Shown piece by piece: positions 44,531 through 52,844 of a stretch of DNA of 64,000 bases. The stretch comes from Fidelibacterota bacterium SCGC AAA160-B08. GTDB taxonomy: Bacteria; Fidelibacterota; Marinisomatia; Marinisomatales; Marinisomataceae. The stretch is taken from assembly GCA_000402755.1 (NCBI GenBank), contig AQSD01000001.1, positions 1 to 64,000 on the forward strand, read 5' to 3'. Position 1 is the first letter of the stretch; each line of letters begins with the position of its first letter. The notes beneath the pieces were generated by a model that saw only the letters and a program-made list of their open reading frames with translations, was not told the DNA's origin and made no database searches. The position numbers and the translations under genes are program-made.

Positions 44531-44884
44531 ATGATATATAGCTTAGACATAACAGCAGAATTAATTTTTCAAATACTACGAATACTACTATCCGTATCTT
44601 TATTTTTTGTTTGGGTTGTTAGGTATGATAACATTGTTAAAGAGTTTAAAAACGACTACAAGCTACCCGACTGGCTTAGAGACCTGGTTGGGATTGTTAA
44701 GCTTTCTTGTGCCGGGATGCTATTAACAAACGACATCCAGCTTCAGATTGTTTCATTGGGAGCAATTGCTTTGTTAATGTGTGCAGCAGTACTAACCCAT
44801 ATTAAAATAAAAAACCCAATAAAAAAAATGATCCCAGCAATTACACTGCTTGGTTTTTGTTTGTTTATGCTATTTTTAGTTTAG
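44531..44884 (+). CDS. DoxX-like small membrane protein
   Basis: A protein of about 117 residues with four hydrophobic segments: ILRILLSVSLFFVWVV, LVGIVKLSCAGMLL, IVSLGAIALLMCAAVL and AITLLGFCLFMLFLV. The layout and the KLPDWLRDLVGIVKLSCA-like centre resemble the DoxX-like family, whose function is unclear. I take the ATG at 44531 with GGGGAA upstream; a TTG at 44510 inside the previous gene is possible. It overlaps the convergent oxidoreductase by 4 bases. Confidence 0.7.
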   Translation: MIYSLDITAELIFQILRILLSVSLFFVWVVRYDNIVKEFKNDYKLPDWLRDLVGIVKLSCAGMLLTNDIQLQIVSLGAIALLMCAAVLTHIKIKNPIKKMIPAITLLGFCLFMLFLV

Positions 44885-45882
44885 TCGTTTACAAAAACAA
44901 CTTTACCTAAAACTTTGCGCTTGGCAATATCCTCAATGGAGGAAACAGCATCTTTCATTGGAACGGTTTTTGATATAAAAGGATTAATTTTACCCTCAGC
45001 CAATAAACCCCCAATAGTTTTAAGGTTTTGTGCGTTGGCGACAGGCTCTTCTTTTTGGAAGCGACCAATAAACACGCCAGAAACAGCACAACCTTTTAAC
45101 AACATTAAGTTAAGAGGAAAAGAAGGAATTTTCCCCGCAGCAAAACCGACCACAAGATAGGTTCCACCCCAACCAATAGACCTTAGAGCTGGCTCAGAAA
45201 AACAATCACCAATAGGATCGTAAATAATAGAGTAACCACCCCTTTTGCTTTTAGACTTTAACTCCTCAGTAAGGGCAACCTGACCCTCTTTGTCTAGCTT
45301 GTCTTTTCCATATATAATTATATCGTCTGCCCCATACCGAGCACAAACCTCAGCCTTTTCCTTTGTTGATACAGCCGCGACTACTCGCGCCCCATAGGCT
45401 TTTGCTATATCTACAGCAGCTAAACCAACACCGCCTGCGGCACCTAAAACCAACACCTCGTCATCCTTTCCAATATTTGCTCTCTGTATTAGTGCGTGTA
45501 AACTTGTTCCATAAACCATAAACACTCCAGCTGCAACATGGTGGGGAAAAGAGGGAGGAATGGAAAAAGCAAAATTTTCATGCACCACAATTTTTTCTGC
45601 AAAAGCACCAAACCCCTTAAAAAATGCGACATTGTCTCCAACTTTAGTCGAAGACACCCCCTCACCTATAGAGCTAACAACTCCAGAGCCCTCATGTCCC
45701 GGAGAAAAGGGAAGGTCTGGCCTAAACTGATACAACCCCTGAACTATTAGATGGTCAGGATAGTTTAATCCAGCGGCCTTTACATCTATAACAATTTCAT
45801 TTGGTCCGGCTATAGGATCTGGAACCTCCTCCCAAGAAAGTTTTGATACCGGCGCAAACTCTTTACACAATATTGCTTTCAT
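44881..45882 (-). CDS. NADPH:quinone oxidoreductase-like (MDR family) protein
   Basis: A 333-residue medium-chain dehydrogenase/reductase of the zinc-free quinone-oxidoreductase type. Landmarks are VKAAGLNYPDHLIVQG, SPGHEGSGVV and VLGAAGGVGLAAVDIAKAYGA (NADPH Rossmann). The structural-zinc cysteines of alcohol dehydrogenases are absent. IIYDPIGDCFSEPALRSIGW is the typical later block. It reduces quinones or enoyl-CoA-type substrates; the exact one is unknown. It lies 12 bases downstream of purH on the same strand and may be read through from the purine operon. Confidence 0.87.
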   Translation of the reverse strand: MKAILCKEFAPVSKLSWEEVPDPIAGPNEIVIDVKAAGLNYPDHLIVQGLYQFRPDLPFSPGHEGSGVVSSIGEGVSSTKVGDNVAFFKGFGAFAEKIVVHENFAFSIPPSFPHHVAAGVFMVYGTSLHALIQRANIGKDDEVLVLGAAGGVGLAAVDIAKAYGARVVAAVSTKEKAEVCARYGADDIIIYGKDKLDKEGQVALTEELKSKSKRGGYSIIYDPIGDCFSEPALRSIGWGGTYLVVGFAAGKIPSFPLNLMLLKGCAVSGVFIGRFQKEEPVANAQNLKTIGGLLAEGKINPFISKTVPMKDAVSSIEDIAKRKVLGKVVFVND

Positions 45883-45894
45883 TTCCCTCTCCTT

Positions 45895-47385
45895 TTAATG
45901 TTTAAAAACTCTTGTTCTCGTAAAAACCATTGAAATTTTATGTTCATTACAGGCGCTTATAATATCCTGATCTTTTATTGATCCACCCGGCTGTATAACA
46001 GCCCTTATTTTGTGTTTCCCCATTAAGTCGATAGAGTCTCTAAAGGGAAAAAAGGCGTCAGAAGCAAGAACCGCACCGGCGGGAATAACCGCCTTTGTTA
46101 GTGCATATTTTACAGCATCAACCCTACTTGTTTGTCCCCCAGAAATACTAATTATTTTGTTATTATGTGCAACAACAATTGCATTTGATTTTGCATGTTT
46201 CACTGTTTTCCATGCAAGATCAAGGGTTGAGAGCTCGGCTTTTGTTGGGGGTTTTTTTGTAACAGTTTTTACCGCAGAAACGTCTATTTTTGAAAGATCT
46301 GTTTCTTGTATAACCCAGCCACCAGCAATTTCTTTTCCAAGGCTTTTTTTAGGCTTGTATTTGCCAAGAGAAAGCACCCGAAGGTTTTTCTTTTTTGAAA
46401 AAAGAGACAAGGCTGCACTATCAAAGCTTGGGGCAACAATAATTTCAAAAAAAATTTTACTTAACTCTTTTGCGGTTGAAATATCACACCTCTTGTTCAT
46501 TGCAATGACTCCACCAAAAGCTGACAGAGGATCTACTTTCAAGGCGTTTAAAAAGGCGGCTTTTGGCGTCTTAGCAGAACCAACCCCACACGGAGAGCCA
46601 TGTTTTACAATCACACAAGACGGCTCTTTAAACTCATGCAGACATAAAAGAGCTGCCTCTCCATCCAGAAAGTTGTTATAGGACATTTCCTTTCCTTGAA
46701 GCTGTTTTGCTTGTGGCAAACCAAAAGAACCGTATTTTTCTTTTAAAACTAAAGCTTTTTGATGAGGGTTCTCGCCATACCTTAAGTGCAGCGAGGAGGC
46801 CCCTAGCTCTGTTGAAATTGCACGATCATAAGAAGCACAATGGTCAAACGCCCTACCTGCTAATTTCAGTCGATCTTTTTCGCCTATTCCACCAGAGGTA
46901 ATTGATTTTTGTATATTTTTATACTCTTTGGGATTAATCACAACGGTTACCCATTTATTGTTTTTTGCGCCAGCCCGAATCATGGTTGGGCCACCAATAT
47001 CAATATTTTCTATTTTTTCAGATAAACTTGAGTTTGGATTTTTTGCAACAGCCTGAAAGGGATAGAGGTTACATACAACCATATCAATCCACTGCACATT
47101 ATTTTGTTTTGCCTCTTCTCCGTCTATGTCTCTTTGCCCTAAAATTCCACCCGAAATATTAGGATGCATTGACTTTACCCTTCCACCAAAAATTTCAGGA
47201 AATTTTGTTAACGAAGAAACGGAGGCCACCTTAATTCCATTTTCTTTAAGGACTTTTGCTGTACCTCCAGTAGCGATAAGTTTAATTTTTTGGCTCTCTA
47301 AAAAACGAGCAAATGGAACGATACCAGCCTTATCTGAAACAGAAAGTAGGGCTGTTTTTGGAATAACTTTATTTGTGGAAACCAT
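45895..47385 (-). CDS. purH: bifunctional AICAR formyltransferase/IMP cyclohydrolase
   Basis: The last two steps to IMP. The 496-residue protein has an N-terminal MGS-like cyclohydrolase domain (about 8-150: LLSVSDKAGIVPFARFL, IATGGTAKVL, VKSMHPNISGGIL) and a C-terminal AICAR formyltransferase domain (LRYGENPHQKA, IVKHGSPCGVG, SDAFFPFRDSID). It is slightly shorter than E. coli PurH (529). The start ATG overlaps the PsiE-like gene's stop by one base. It is the last gene of the purine operon. Confidence 0.96.
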   Translation of the reverse strand: MVSTNKVIPKTALLSVSDKAGIVPFARFLESQKIKLIATGGTAKVLKENGIKVASVSSLTKFPEIFGGRVKSMHPNISGGILGQRDIDGEEAKQNNVQWIDMVVCNLYPFQAVAKNPNSSLSEKIENIDIGGPTMIRAGAKNNKWVTVVINPKEYKNIQKSITSGGIGEKDRLKLAGRAFDHCASYDRAISTELGASSLHLRYGENPHQKALVLKEKYGSFGLPQAKQLQGKEMSYNNFLDGEAALLCLHEFKEPSCVIVKHGSPCGVGSAKTPKAAFLNALKVDPLSAFGGVIAMNKRCDISTAKELSKIFFEIIVAPSFDSAALSLFSKKKNLRVLSLGKYKPKKSLGKEIAGGWVIQETDLSKIDVSAVKTVTKKPPTKAELSTLDLAWKTVKHAKSNAIVVAHNNKIISISGGQTSRVDAVKYALTKAVIPAGAVLASDAFFPFRDSIDLMGKHKIRAVIQPGGSIKDQDIISACNEHKISMVFTRTRVFKH

Positions 47386-47774
47386 TACAGCTTTGGAAGT
47401 TCAGGACCTTTTTTATTTACTAGCCTGTCTCTGTGTGCGAGAGCTACTAGAGCTAGCGCTAAAAGAGCAATAGATGCTGACAAATATAATGAATCTAACC
47501 CCGCAACTGTTTCAAAAGAAATATGTCGCGCCAAAGCAAACATCCCAATATATAAAGGATATCTTACTGGAATTTTACCCGTTGAAAAGAAAATAGTTAC
47601 CATTTGCATAATTTCAAGATATATAAAAATCATTAATACATTTTGAACTTTTATAATTCCACTAGAAATAGCATAGCTAATTTCATATCCACAAAGAAAT
47701 AACACCATCCCCAAGATAACAAGATGTAATCCTTTTTCTATAAAAGAAGTTAATTGATATATCATATTATTCAT
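47385..47774 (-). CDS. PsiE-family small membrane protein in the purine operon
   Basis: A protein of about 129 residues with four hydrophobic helices: LHLVILGMVLFLCGYEISYA, VLMIFIYLEIMQMVTIFF, RYPLYIGMFALARHI and LYLSASIALLALALVALA. VRYPLYIGMFALARHI matches the signature of the phosphate-starvation-inducible PsiE family, whose function is unknown. It lies between purN (8-base overlap) and purH (1-base overlap), so it is expressed with purine synthesis. ATG at 47774 fixes the start; a longer frame inside purN is unlikely. Confidence 0.75.
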   Translation of the reverse strand: MNNMIYQLTSFIEKGLHLVILGMVLFLCGYEISYAISSGIIKVQNVLMIFIYLEIMQMVTIFFSTGKIPVRYPLYIGMFALARHISFETVAGLDSLYLSASIALLALALVALAHRDRLVNKKGPELPKL

Positions 47775-48342
47775 TTTTACCCCACGATTTAATTGCCTGT
47801 ATAAAGGCTTCACCTTCAAGTTTTTGTACCCTTTTTTTTAGAGTTTCAACAGTATCTCCCTCTAAAACACAACATTTTTTTTGTACCAAAATTGGCCCCT
47901 CGTCAACCTCTGCGGTTACAAGGTGAATTGTACACCCAGTTTCTGCGTCTTTATTTTTCAAAACAGATTCATGAACACTGTTATTCATCCCGCCGGCATA
48001 TTTAGGCAACAAAGAAGGGTGAACGTTTAATACTTTTTTATCCCATTTTGAAATAAACGACTTTGAAAGTATTCTCATAAAGCCAATCAACAAAACCAAA
48101 TCTACCTCTTTTTCAAGCAACTTTTTACTGATTTGTTTGTCAAAACACTCCCTACTCTTTTTTTTATGATCAATAAACAAAAAATCAATACCATATTTTT
48201 TTGCTTTATCAGCTATAGGGGCGTCCCCGTTGTTTGTAATAATAATTTCGATTGATGCAGAAAGCTCGCCAGAAAGAATTGCCTCTGCAATGGGAACCAC
48301 ATCAGTCCCTCTTGTGGAGCCCAATATGGCCAACTTAATCAA
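47767..48342 (-). CDS. purN: phosphoribosylglycinamide formyltransferase
   Basis: The folate-dependent transfer of a formyl group to GAR, third step of purine synthesis. A 191-residue protein with LAILGSTRGTDV at the start, and the catalytic region LNVHPSLLPKYAGG with the key Asn and His. The catalytic Asp lies in TAEVDEGPILVQKK. The usual GLHTH loop is replaced by GGMNNSVH, a small deviation. Overlaps purD by 4 bases. Confidence 0.95.
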   Translation of the reverse strand: MIKLAILGSTRGTDVVPIAEAILSGELSASIEIIITNNGDAPIADKAKKYGIDFLFIDHKKKSRECFDKQISKKLLEKEVDLVLLIGFMRILSKSFISKWDKKVLNVHPSLLPKYAGGMNNSVHESVLKNKDAETGCTIHLVTAEVDEGPILVQKKCCVLEGDTVETLKKRVQKLEGEAFIQAIKSWGKNE

Positions 48343-49646
48343 CCCAAAACCTTTTTCATGTGCTTTTTTCGACGACCAATAAGGTCTTTTGTTCCTATGT
48401 CTTTTCTGTGAAAAAGATTTCCACCAATATCAGTAGCTCCTTTTTCAGCAATGCGCTCTGCAATAACAATGTTGGGGTCTACACCAACAAAAGCTGCCGT
48501 TCTTGATCCGGTTGCAACTATTACACCATCTTTCTCTTGCACAGCAGCCAAATATAACCCATCAAGCTTTGTGTTACAAACAACCTCAAAATCTTTGCTT
48601 GGGTTGTTTGGATATCCGACGGGAACAACATATTTACAAACGGTTGCCTTGTTTGCAAAAACAATTTTTAAGTCGGCAAGAGAGCCCGCCACAATGGCGT
48701 TACAAATATCCATAAAGTCGGTTTCTAAAAGACTTAAAACATTCATTGCTTCAGGGTCTCCAAACCTTGCATTGTATTCGATAACCTTAACCCCATCACC
48801 CGTTAACATAAAGCCACCATATAAAACACCGCGAAATTTTTCACCAGTTTTTTTGTAGAGCTCTGCTGCAACGCGTTCATTAGTTTTTTGGGCGGCCATA
48901 ATATCTTCTTTAGATAAAAAGGGAAGAGAGTGGTCGGCAAAAGAATATGTACCCATTCCACCGGTGTTTGGGCCGACGTCGCCCTCAAAAGCTCTTTTAT
49001 GGTCTTGGACTGCGGGCATATGTGCGCAATAAGTCCCATCACAAAAACTCATCAAAGAAAACTCTTCGCCTATAAATTTTTCTTCTATTAAAAAGGTGCC
49101 ACCGCCGTCTACTATATGTTTTGCATAAGAAAGAGACTCTTCAATCGAGTGTAGGTGTTCCCCAGAAATTTTAACGCCCTTTCCACCCATTAGGCCGTCG
49201 TATTTAATTACATACTGCTCATTTAAATTTTTCAGAAAGTCTTTCACTCCATCTAAAGAAGAAAACTCCATTCTTTCTGGATTTTTCTCCCCATCAAAGA
49301 GATCTATAATATTCCTTGCAAAAGCCTTGCTAGTTTCTATTCTAGCCACATTTTTTCTTGGGCCAACACAGAGAATACCTTCTTTTTCTAGCGCATCAAC
49401 AAGCCCAGCCTCTAGGGGCCCCTCTGGGCCAATAATAGCAAGATCAATTGATAGTTTTTTTGCTACCCCCACCACCACTTCAATCTCGTTTAGTGATTGT
49501 TCAAAATAAGAAGTCGTTAGGATTTTTATTTGCGGGTTGGTGGTTGGTGCAACACAAAACAAAGACAGGGGGGAGCTGCTTTTTTTGATCTGCTTGGCAA
49601 TAGCGACCTCTCTTGCTCCCGAGCCGACTAACAGAACATTTCTCAT
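48339..49646 (-). CDS. purD: phosphoribosylamine-glycine ligase
   Basis: A 435-residue ATP-grasp enzyme joining phosphoribosylamine and glycine to GAR. The N-terminus reads VLLVGSGAREVAIAKQI. ATP-grasp parts include VIKYDGLMGGKGV, EEKFIGEEFSLMSFCDG, VGPNTGGMGTYS and NARFGDPEAMNVLSLL. The length agrees with the family. It overlaps purF and purN by 4 bases each. Confidence 0.96.
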   Translation of the reverse strand: MRNVLLVGSGAREVAIAKQIKKSSSPLSLFCVAPTTNPQIKILTTSYFEQSLNEIEVVVGVAKKLSIDLAIIGPEGPLEAGLVDALEKEGILCVGPRKNVARIETSKAFARNIIDLFDGEKNPERMEFSSLDGVKDFLKNLNEQYVIKYDGLMGGKGVKISGEHLHSIEESLSYAKHIVDGGGTFLIEEKFIGEEFSLMSFCDGTYCAHMPAVQDHKRAFEGDVGPNTGGMGTYSFADHSLPFLSKEDIMAAQKTNERVAAELYKKTGEKFRGVLYGGFMLTGDGVKVIEYNARFGDPEAMNVLSLLETDFMDICNAIVAGSLADLKIVFANKATVCKYVVPVGYPNNPSKDFEVVCNTKLDGLYLAAVQEKDGVIVATGSRTAAFVGVDPNIVIAERIAEKGATDIGGNLFHRKDIGTKDLIGRRKKHMKKVLG

Positions 49647-51100
49647 TCTTTTTTAGAGGAGTCTAATCTGTTTTCTTCAAGTTGTTTTAAAAACTCTTTT
49701 GTTACATTTCCAGTACAATACTCTCCAGTAAAAACAGAATCTTCAAAATTTTTAATTTTAGGATTACCAATTTGAGCAGAGAGTTTTAATGCCCCTAGCT
49801 CTTGATAAACTAAAACATCGGCGCCTATAAATTTTTCTACTTCTTTTACGGTTCTTCCGTTAGCTACAAGCTCGCTTGTTGCTGGCATATCAATACCATA
49901 TACGTTTTGATACCTAATAGGAGGAGCTGCAGAGGCAAAAAACACTTTATTTGCACCACTCTTTCTAACCATTTCAATAATTTTTTTAGATGTATTTCCT
50001 CTTACAATAGAGTCATCTACAAGTAAGACATTTTTATTTTTAAATTCAATTTCAATTGGACTCAGCTTATGCGCAACAGACCTTTTTCTAATGCTTTGCC
50101 CCGGCATTATAAACGTTCTACCGATATATCTGTTTTTGATAAAACCTTCGCGGTATTTTGCTCCAAGCTTATAGGCAACCTGCATTGCTGAGGTTCTACT
50201 TGTGTCTGGTATGGGAATAACAACGTCTATATCAAGATGGCCATATTCTTTTAATATTTTTTCACCTAAAAAATCGCCCATTCTTAAGCGAGCCTTATGA
50301 ACAGATATAGAATCGATGGTAGAGTCTGGACGAGAAAAATAAACAAACTCAAAAAGACATGGAGTGTGGTTTTCTTTTTTAGAACACTGTTTTTTTGACA
50401 ACTCCCCATCTTCTGAAATAATAATTGCTTCTCCCGGGTTAACGTCTCGGACAAAAGAGTAGCCCAGCGCAGTAAGGGCAGAACTTTCTGATGCAACCAT
50501 ATAAGAGTCCTTGTTTTTTCCCAAAACAAGAGGACGAATTCCGTTTGGATCTCTAAAGGCTACAATACCAACCCCCGCAACGAGCATTACCACCGCATAC
50601 CCACCCTCACACTGCTGGTATACATTTTTTAAAGCAGTAAAAACGTGGTTGTTTTTTAAGTTTCTAAAGTTTGTTTTATAAAGCTCATATGCAAAAAGAT
50701 TTAACAAAACTTCAGAGTCTGACTGCGTATTAAACTGACAAAAGTGCGTTTTTAAAAGAGAGGCCCTTGTTTGTTCGCTGTTGGTTAAGGTTCCATTATG
50801 TGCAAGTGAAATATTAACAGGATTTGCTGAATAAAATGGTTGAGCTTCGCTTGCATCCGAACACCCCGCCGTAGGATATCTTACATGACCCACACCAACA
50901 TTGCCTTCGAGACTTAAAGACTCGCTGGTTTTAAAAACCTCAGTCACAACCCCAAGTTCTTTATGTAAAGACATTTTTGACTTATCCCAAGTAGCAATTC
51001 CGGCAGCATCTTGTCCTCTATGCTGTACCTGTATTAAGGCGTCGTATATCTCTCCAGATACATTTTTATTTTTATGATATATTCCAACTATTCCGCACAT
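49643..51100 (-). CDS. purF: amidophosphoribosyltransferase
   Basis: The first committed step: PRPP + glutamine to phosphoribosylamine. A 485-residue protein with the N-terminal nucleophile at Cys2 (MCGIVGIYHK), so no propeptide is needed. The glutaminase domain has GHVRYPTAG and LAHNGTLTN. The PRPP-binding loop is VLLVDDSIVRGNTSK. The Fe-S type of PurF usually ends with a CxxCFTG-like motif; here the region reads NFEDSVFTGEYCTG, so a [4Fe-4S] cluster is probably absent. Feedback inhibition by AMP/GMP is expected from family knowledge. Confidence 0.95.
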   Translation of the reverse strand: MCGIVGIYHKNKNVSGEIYDALIQVQHRGQDAAGIATWDKSKMSLHKELGVVTEVFKTSESLSLEGNVGVGHVRYPTAGCSDASEAQPFYSANPVNISLAHNGTLTNSEQTRASLLKTHFCQFNTQSDSEVLLNLFAYELYKTNFRNLKNNHVFTALKNVYQQCEGGYAVVMLVAGVGIVAFRDPNGIRPLVLGKNKDSYMVASESSALTALGYSFVRDVNPGEAIIISEDGELSKKQCSKKENHTPCLFEFVYFSRPDSTIDSISVHKARLRMGDFLGEKILKEYGHLDIDVVIPIPDTSRTSAMQVAYKLGAKYREGFIKNRYIGRTFIMPGQSIRKRSVAHKLSPIEIEFKNKNVLLVDDSIVRGNTSKKIIEMVRKSGANKVFFASAAPPIRYQNVYGIDMPATSELVANGRTVKEVEKFIGADVLVYQELGALKLSAQIGNPKIKNFEDSVFTGEYCTGNVTKEFLKQLEENRLDSSKKE

Positions 51101-51102
51101 AA

Positions 51103-52452
51103 CTAATACTTCTTTAAAATCTTCTTTATTTCACCAACATAGGTTGCTGGTGTAAGGTTTAATAGCGTGATTTTGTCTTGTTTTGAAATCTTTAACCGAT
51201 CAACCAAACCTAAATAGGTTTCTTGATCTAGGGGAACACCCCTGGTTAGTTTTTTAATTTTATTGTATGCATTTTTATCCCCAGATTTTCGCAAAATTGT
51301 TTGTATTGCTTCTGCCAAAATACTCCACTGACCTTCTAGCTCGTTCGAAAGCTGTGTTTCGTTTGGATGAATTCTGCCAAGCCCGTTAATAATATTTTTA
51401 TAAGCCAGAAGAGAGTGACCAAAAGCAACCCCAACATTTCTAAAAAGCGTACTTCCACTTAAATCTCTTTGCATTCTAGATCGAGATAGTCTTGACGCCA
51501 AAAACATAAAGCTGGCATTAGAAAGCTCTAGATTTCCCTCTGCATTCTCAAAAGATATTGGATTAATTTTGTGGGGCATAGTACTCGAACCAACTTCGCC
51601 CGGTTTGTTCGTTTGTGTAAAAATATTTCTACTAATATATAACCAAACATCAACACACATATCAGTCAGGATGTTATTAGTCCTCACAAAAGCATGTAAT
51701 AACTCAGCAATAGAGTCGCTTGGCTCAACTTGTGTGGTGATTGGGTTGTTTTTTAAGCCTAAATCTCTAATAAATTTAGCTGAAAAAGCAGACCAAGACT
51801 CTTTTGGAAAAGCAATGTTGTGAGCAGCAAAAGTGCCCGTTGCACCAGAAAACTTAGCCAATAAAACATGATTTTTTATATATACAATTTGTCTTTGTAG
51901 TCTGCTGTGAAAAACCGCCATTTCTTTTCCAAGCGTGGTGGTTGTAGCGGGCTGTCCATGCGTCAAAGATAGCATTGGCATATCTTTTGTTTCTTTTATT
52001 AACAATACAAGCAGAGCAGACATCTCTTCCAGGGCTTTGAATAGCGGCCCATTAATACCTCGCTGAAACATTAGAGAATATGCTGTGTTGTTAATGTCTT
52101 CTGAGGTAAGCCCAAAATGAACAAACGGGACTAGGTGTGGATAGCCATTTTTCTCTAGTTTTTGAGAAAAATATCCCACAACAGCATTAACATCGTGTTT
52201 TGTTTTAGCCTCAATTCTTTTGACCGCGTTGTATTCTTTTTGATCAAAATTTTCATAAAAACTGTGAAGAATTTTTTCGTCACCCTTCTTTAAAGATAGT
52301 TCTTTTTTCAGTGCGCGATGCTGAGAAAGGGCAACAAGATATTTTACCTCAACCTCTAGTCGCGATTTCATTAGAGCCTGTTCTGAAAAAAAATCGTTTA
52401 GCTCTAAAACATTTTTTTTATATCTACCATCTAAGGGAGAAATGGCGCTCAT
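51103..52452 (-). CDS. purB: adenylosuccinate lyase
   Basis: Acts twice: on SAICAR to give AICAR, and on adenylosuccinate to give AMP. A 449-residue protein of the E. coli-like subclass (ISPLDGRYKKNV at the start). The fumarase-family signature is GSSTMPHKINPISFENAEGN, with the flexible catalytic-loop serine. LTHGQPATTTTLGKEMAVF carries the catalytic histidine region. Two bases separate it from purF, the only junction of the operon that does not overlap. Confidence 0.96.
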   Translation of the reverse strand: MSAISPLDGRYKKNVLELNDFFSEQALMKSRLEVEVKYLVALSQHRALKKELSLKKGDEKILHSFYENFDQKEYNAVKRIEAKTKHDVNAVVGYFSQKLEKNGYPHLVPFVHFGLTSEDINNTAYSLMFQRGINGPLFKALEEMSALLVLLIKETKDMPMLSLTHGQPATTTTLGKEMAVFHSRLQRQIVYIKNHVLLAKFSGATGTFAAHNIAFPKESWSAFSAKFIRDLGLKNNPITTQVEPSDSIAELLHAFVRTNNILTDMCVDVWLYISRNIFTQTNKPGEVGSSTMPHKINPISFENAEGNLELSNASFMFLASRLSRSRMQRDLSGSTLFRNVGVAFGHSLLAYKNIINGLGRIHPNETQLSNELEGQWSILAEAIQTILRKSGDKNAYNKIKKLTRGVPLDQETYLGLVDRLKISKQDKITLLNLTPATYVGEIKKILKKY

Positions 52453-52844
52453 ATTTTCCCCAGATTTAGCATCCTATGTATTGCTAAAGCACAATTTCCA
52501 GGATCAAGCACGGTTAATACCGGAGTCATACTAGGCATTTGCAGCGTAGAGTGAATGTTAACAAGCATATCTACCTTATCTTGAAATGGAGGACAACCAA
52601 TGGTTGGCTTTTGTGTGTTTGCTGCTACAAAACCTGAAAGAGCATTAGACCTTCCCGCTATAGTTACAAAAACAACATGTTCTTCTGATGTATAAGACCG
52701 TATAATTTCTAAAACTTTCTCTGGGTTTTTGTGCGCAGAGGCAGCAAAAGTTTCATGGCTAACTCCCAAAGTATCAAGCGTAGAGGTTATTTTATCTGCA
52801 TGCCCCTGGTCAGAGGTTGAACCCATAATTAGTACTGCTTTCAT
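52449..52844 (-). CDS. purE: class II-like AIR carboxylase (CO2-dependent PurE)
   Basis: A 131-residue PurE that carboxylates AIR to CAIR. Motifs are LIMGSTSDQGHADKI, SAHKNPEKVL and TIAGRSNALSGFVAANT. Class I bacterial PurE reads SAHRTP and AGGAAHLPG at these positions. The SAHK plus AGRSN...G combination is typical of class II enzymes, as in Treponema and the carboxylase half of animal PAICS. These use CO2 directly and need no PurK, and no purK is in the operon. It overlaps purC and purB by 4 bases each. Confidence 0.92.
   Translation of the reverse strand: MKAVLIMGSTSDQGHADKITSTLDTLGVSHETFAASAHKNPEKVLEIIRSYTSEEHVVFVTIAGRSNALSGFVAANTQKPTIGCPPFQDKVDMLVNIHSTLQMPSMTPVLTVLDPGNCALAIHRMLNLGKI

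Noticed and set aside
46010..46681. A 223-codon frame on the + strand opposite purH
   Set aside because: Antisense to a conserved enzyme; no domain, no ribosome site, composition of a shadow frame.
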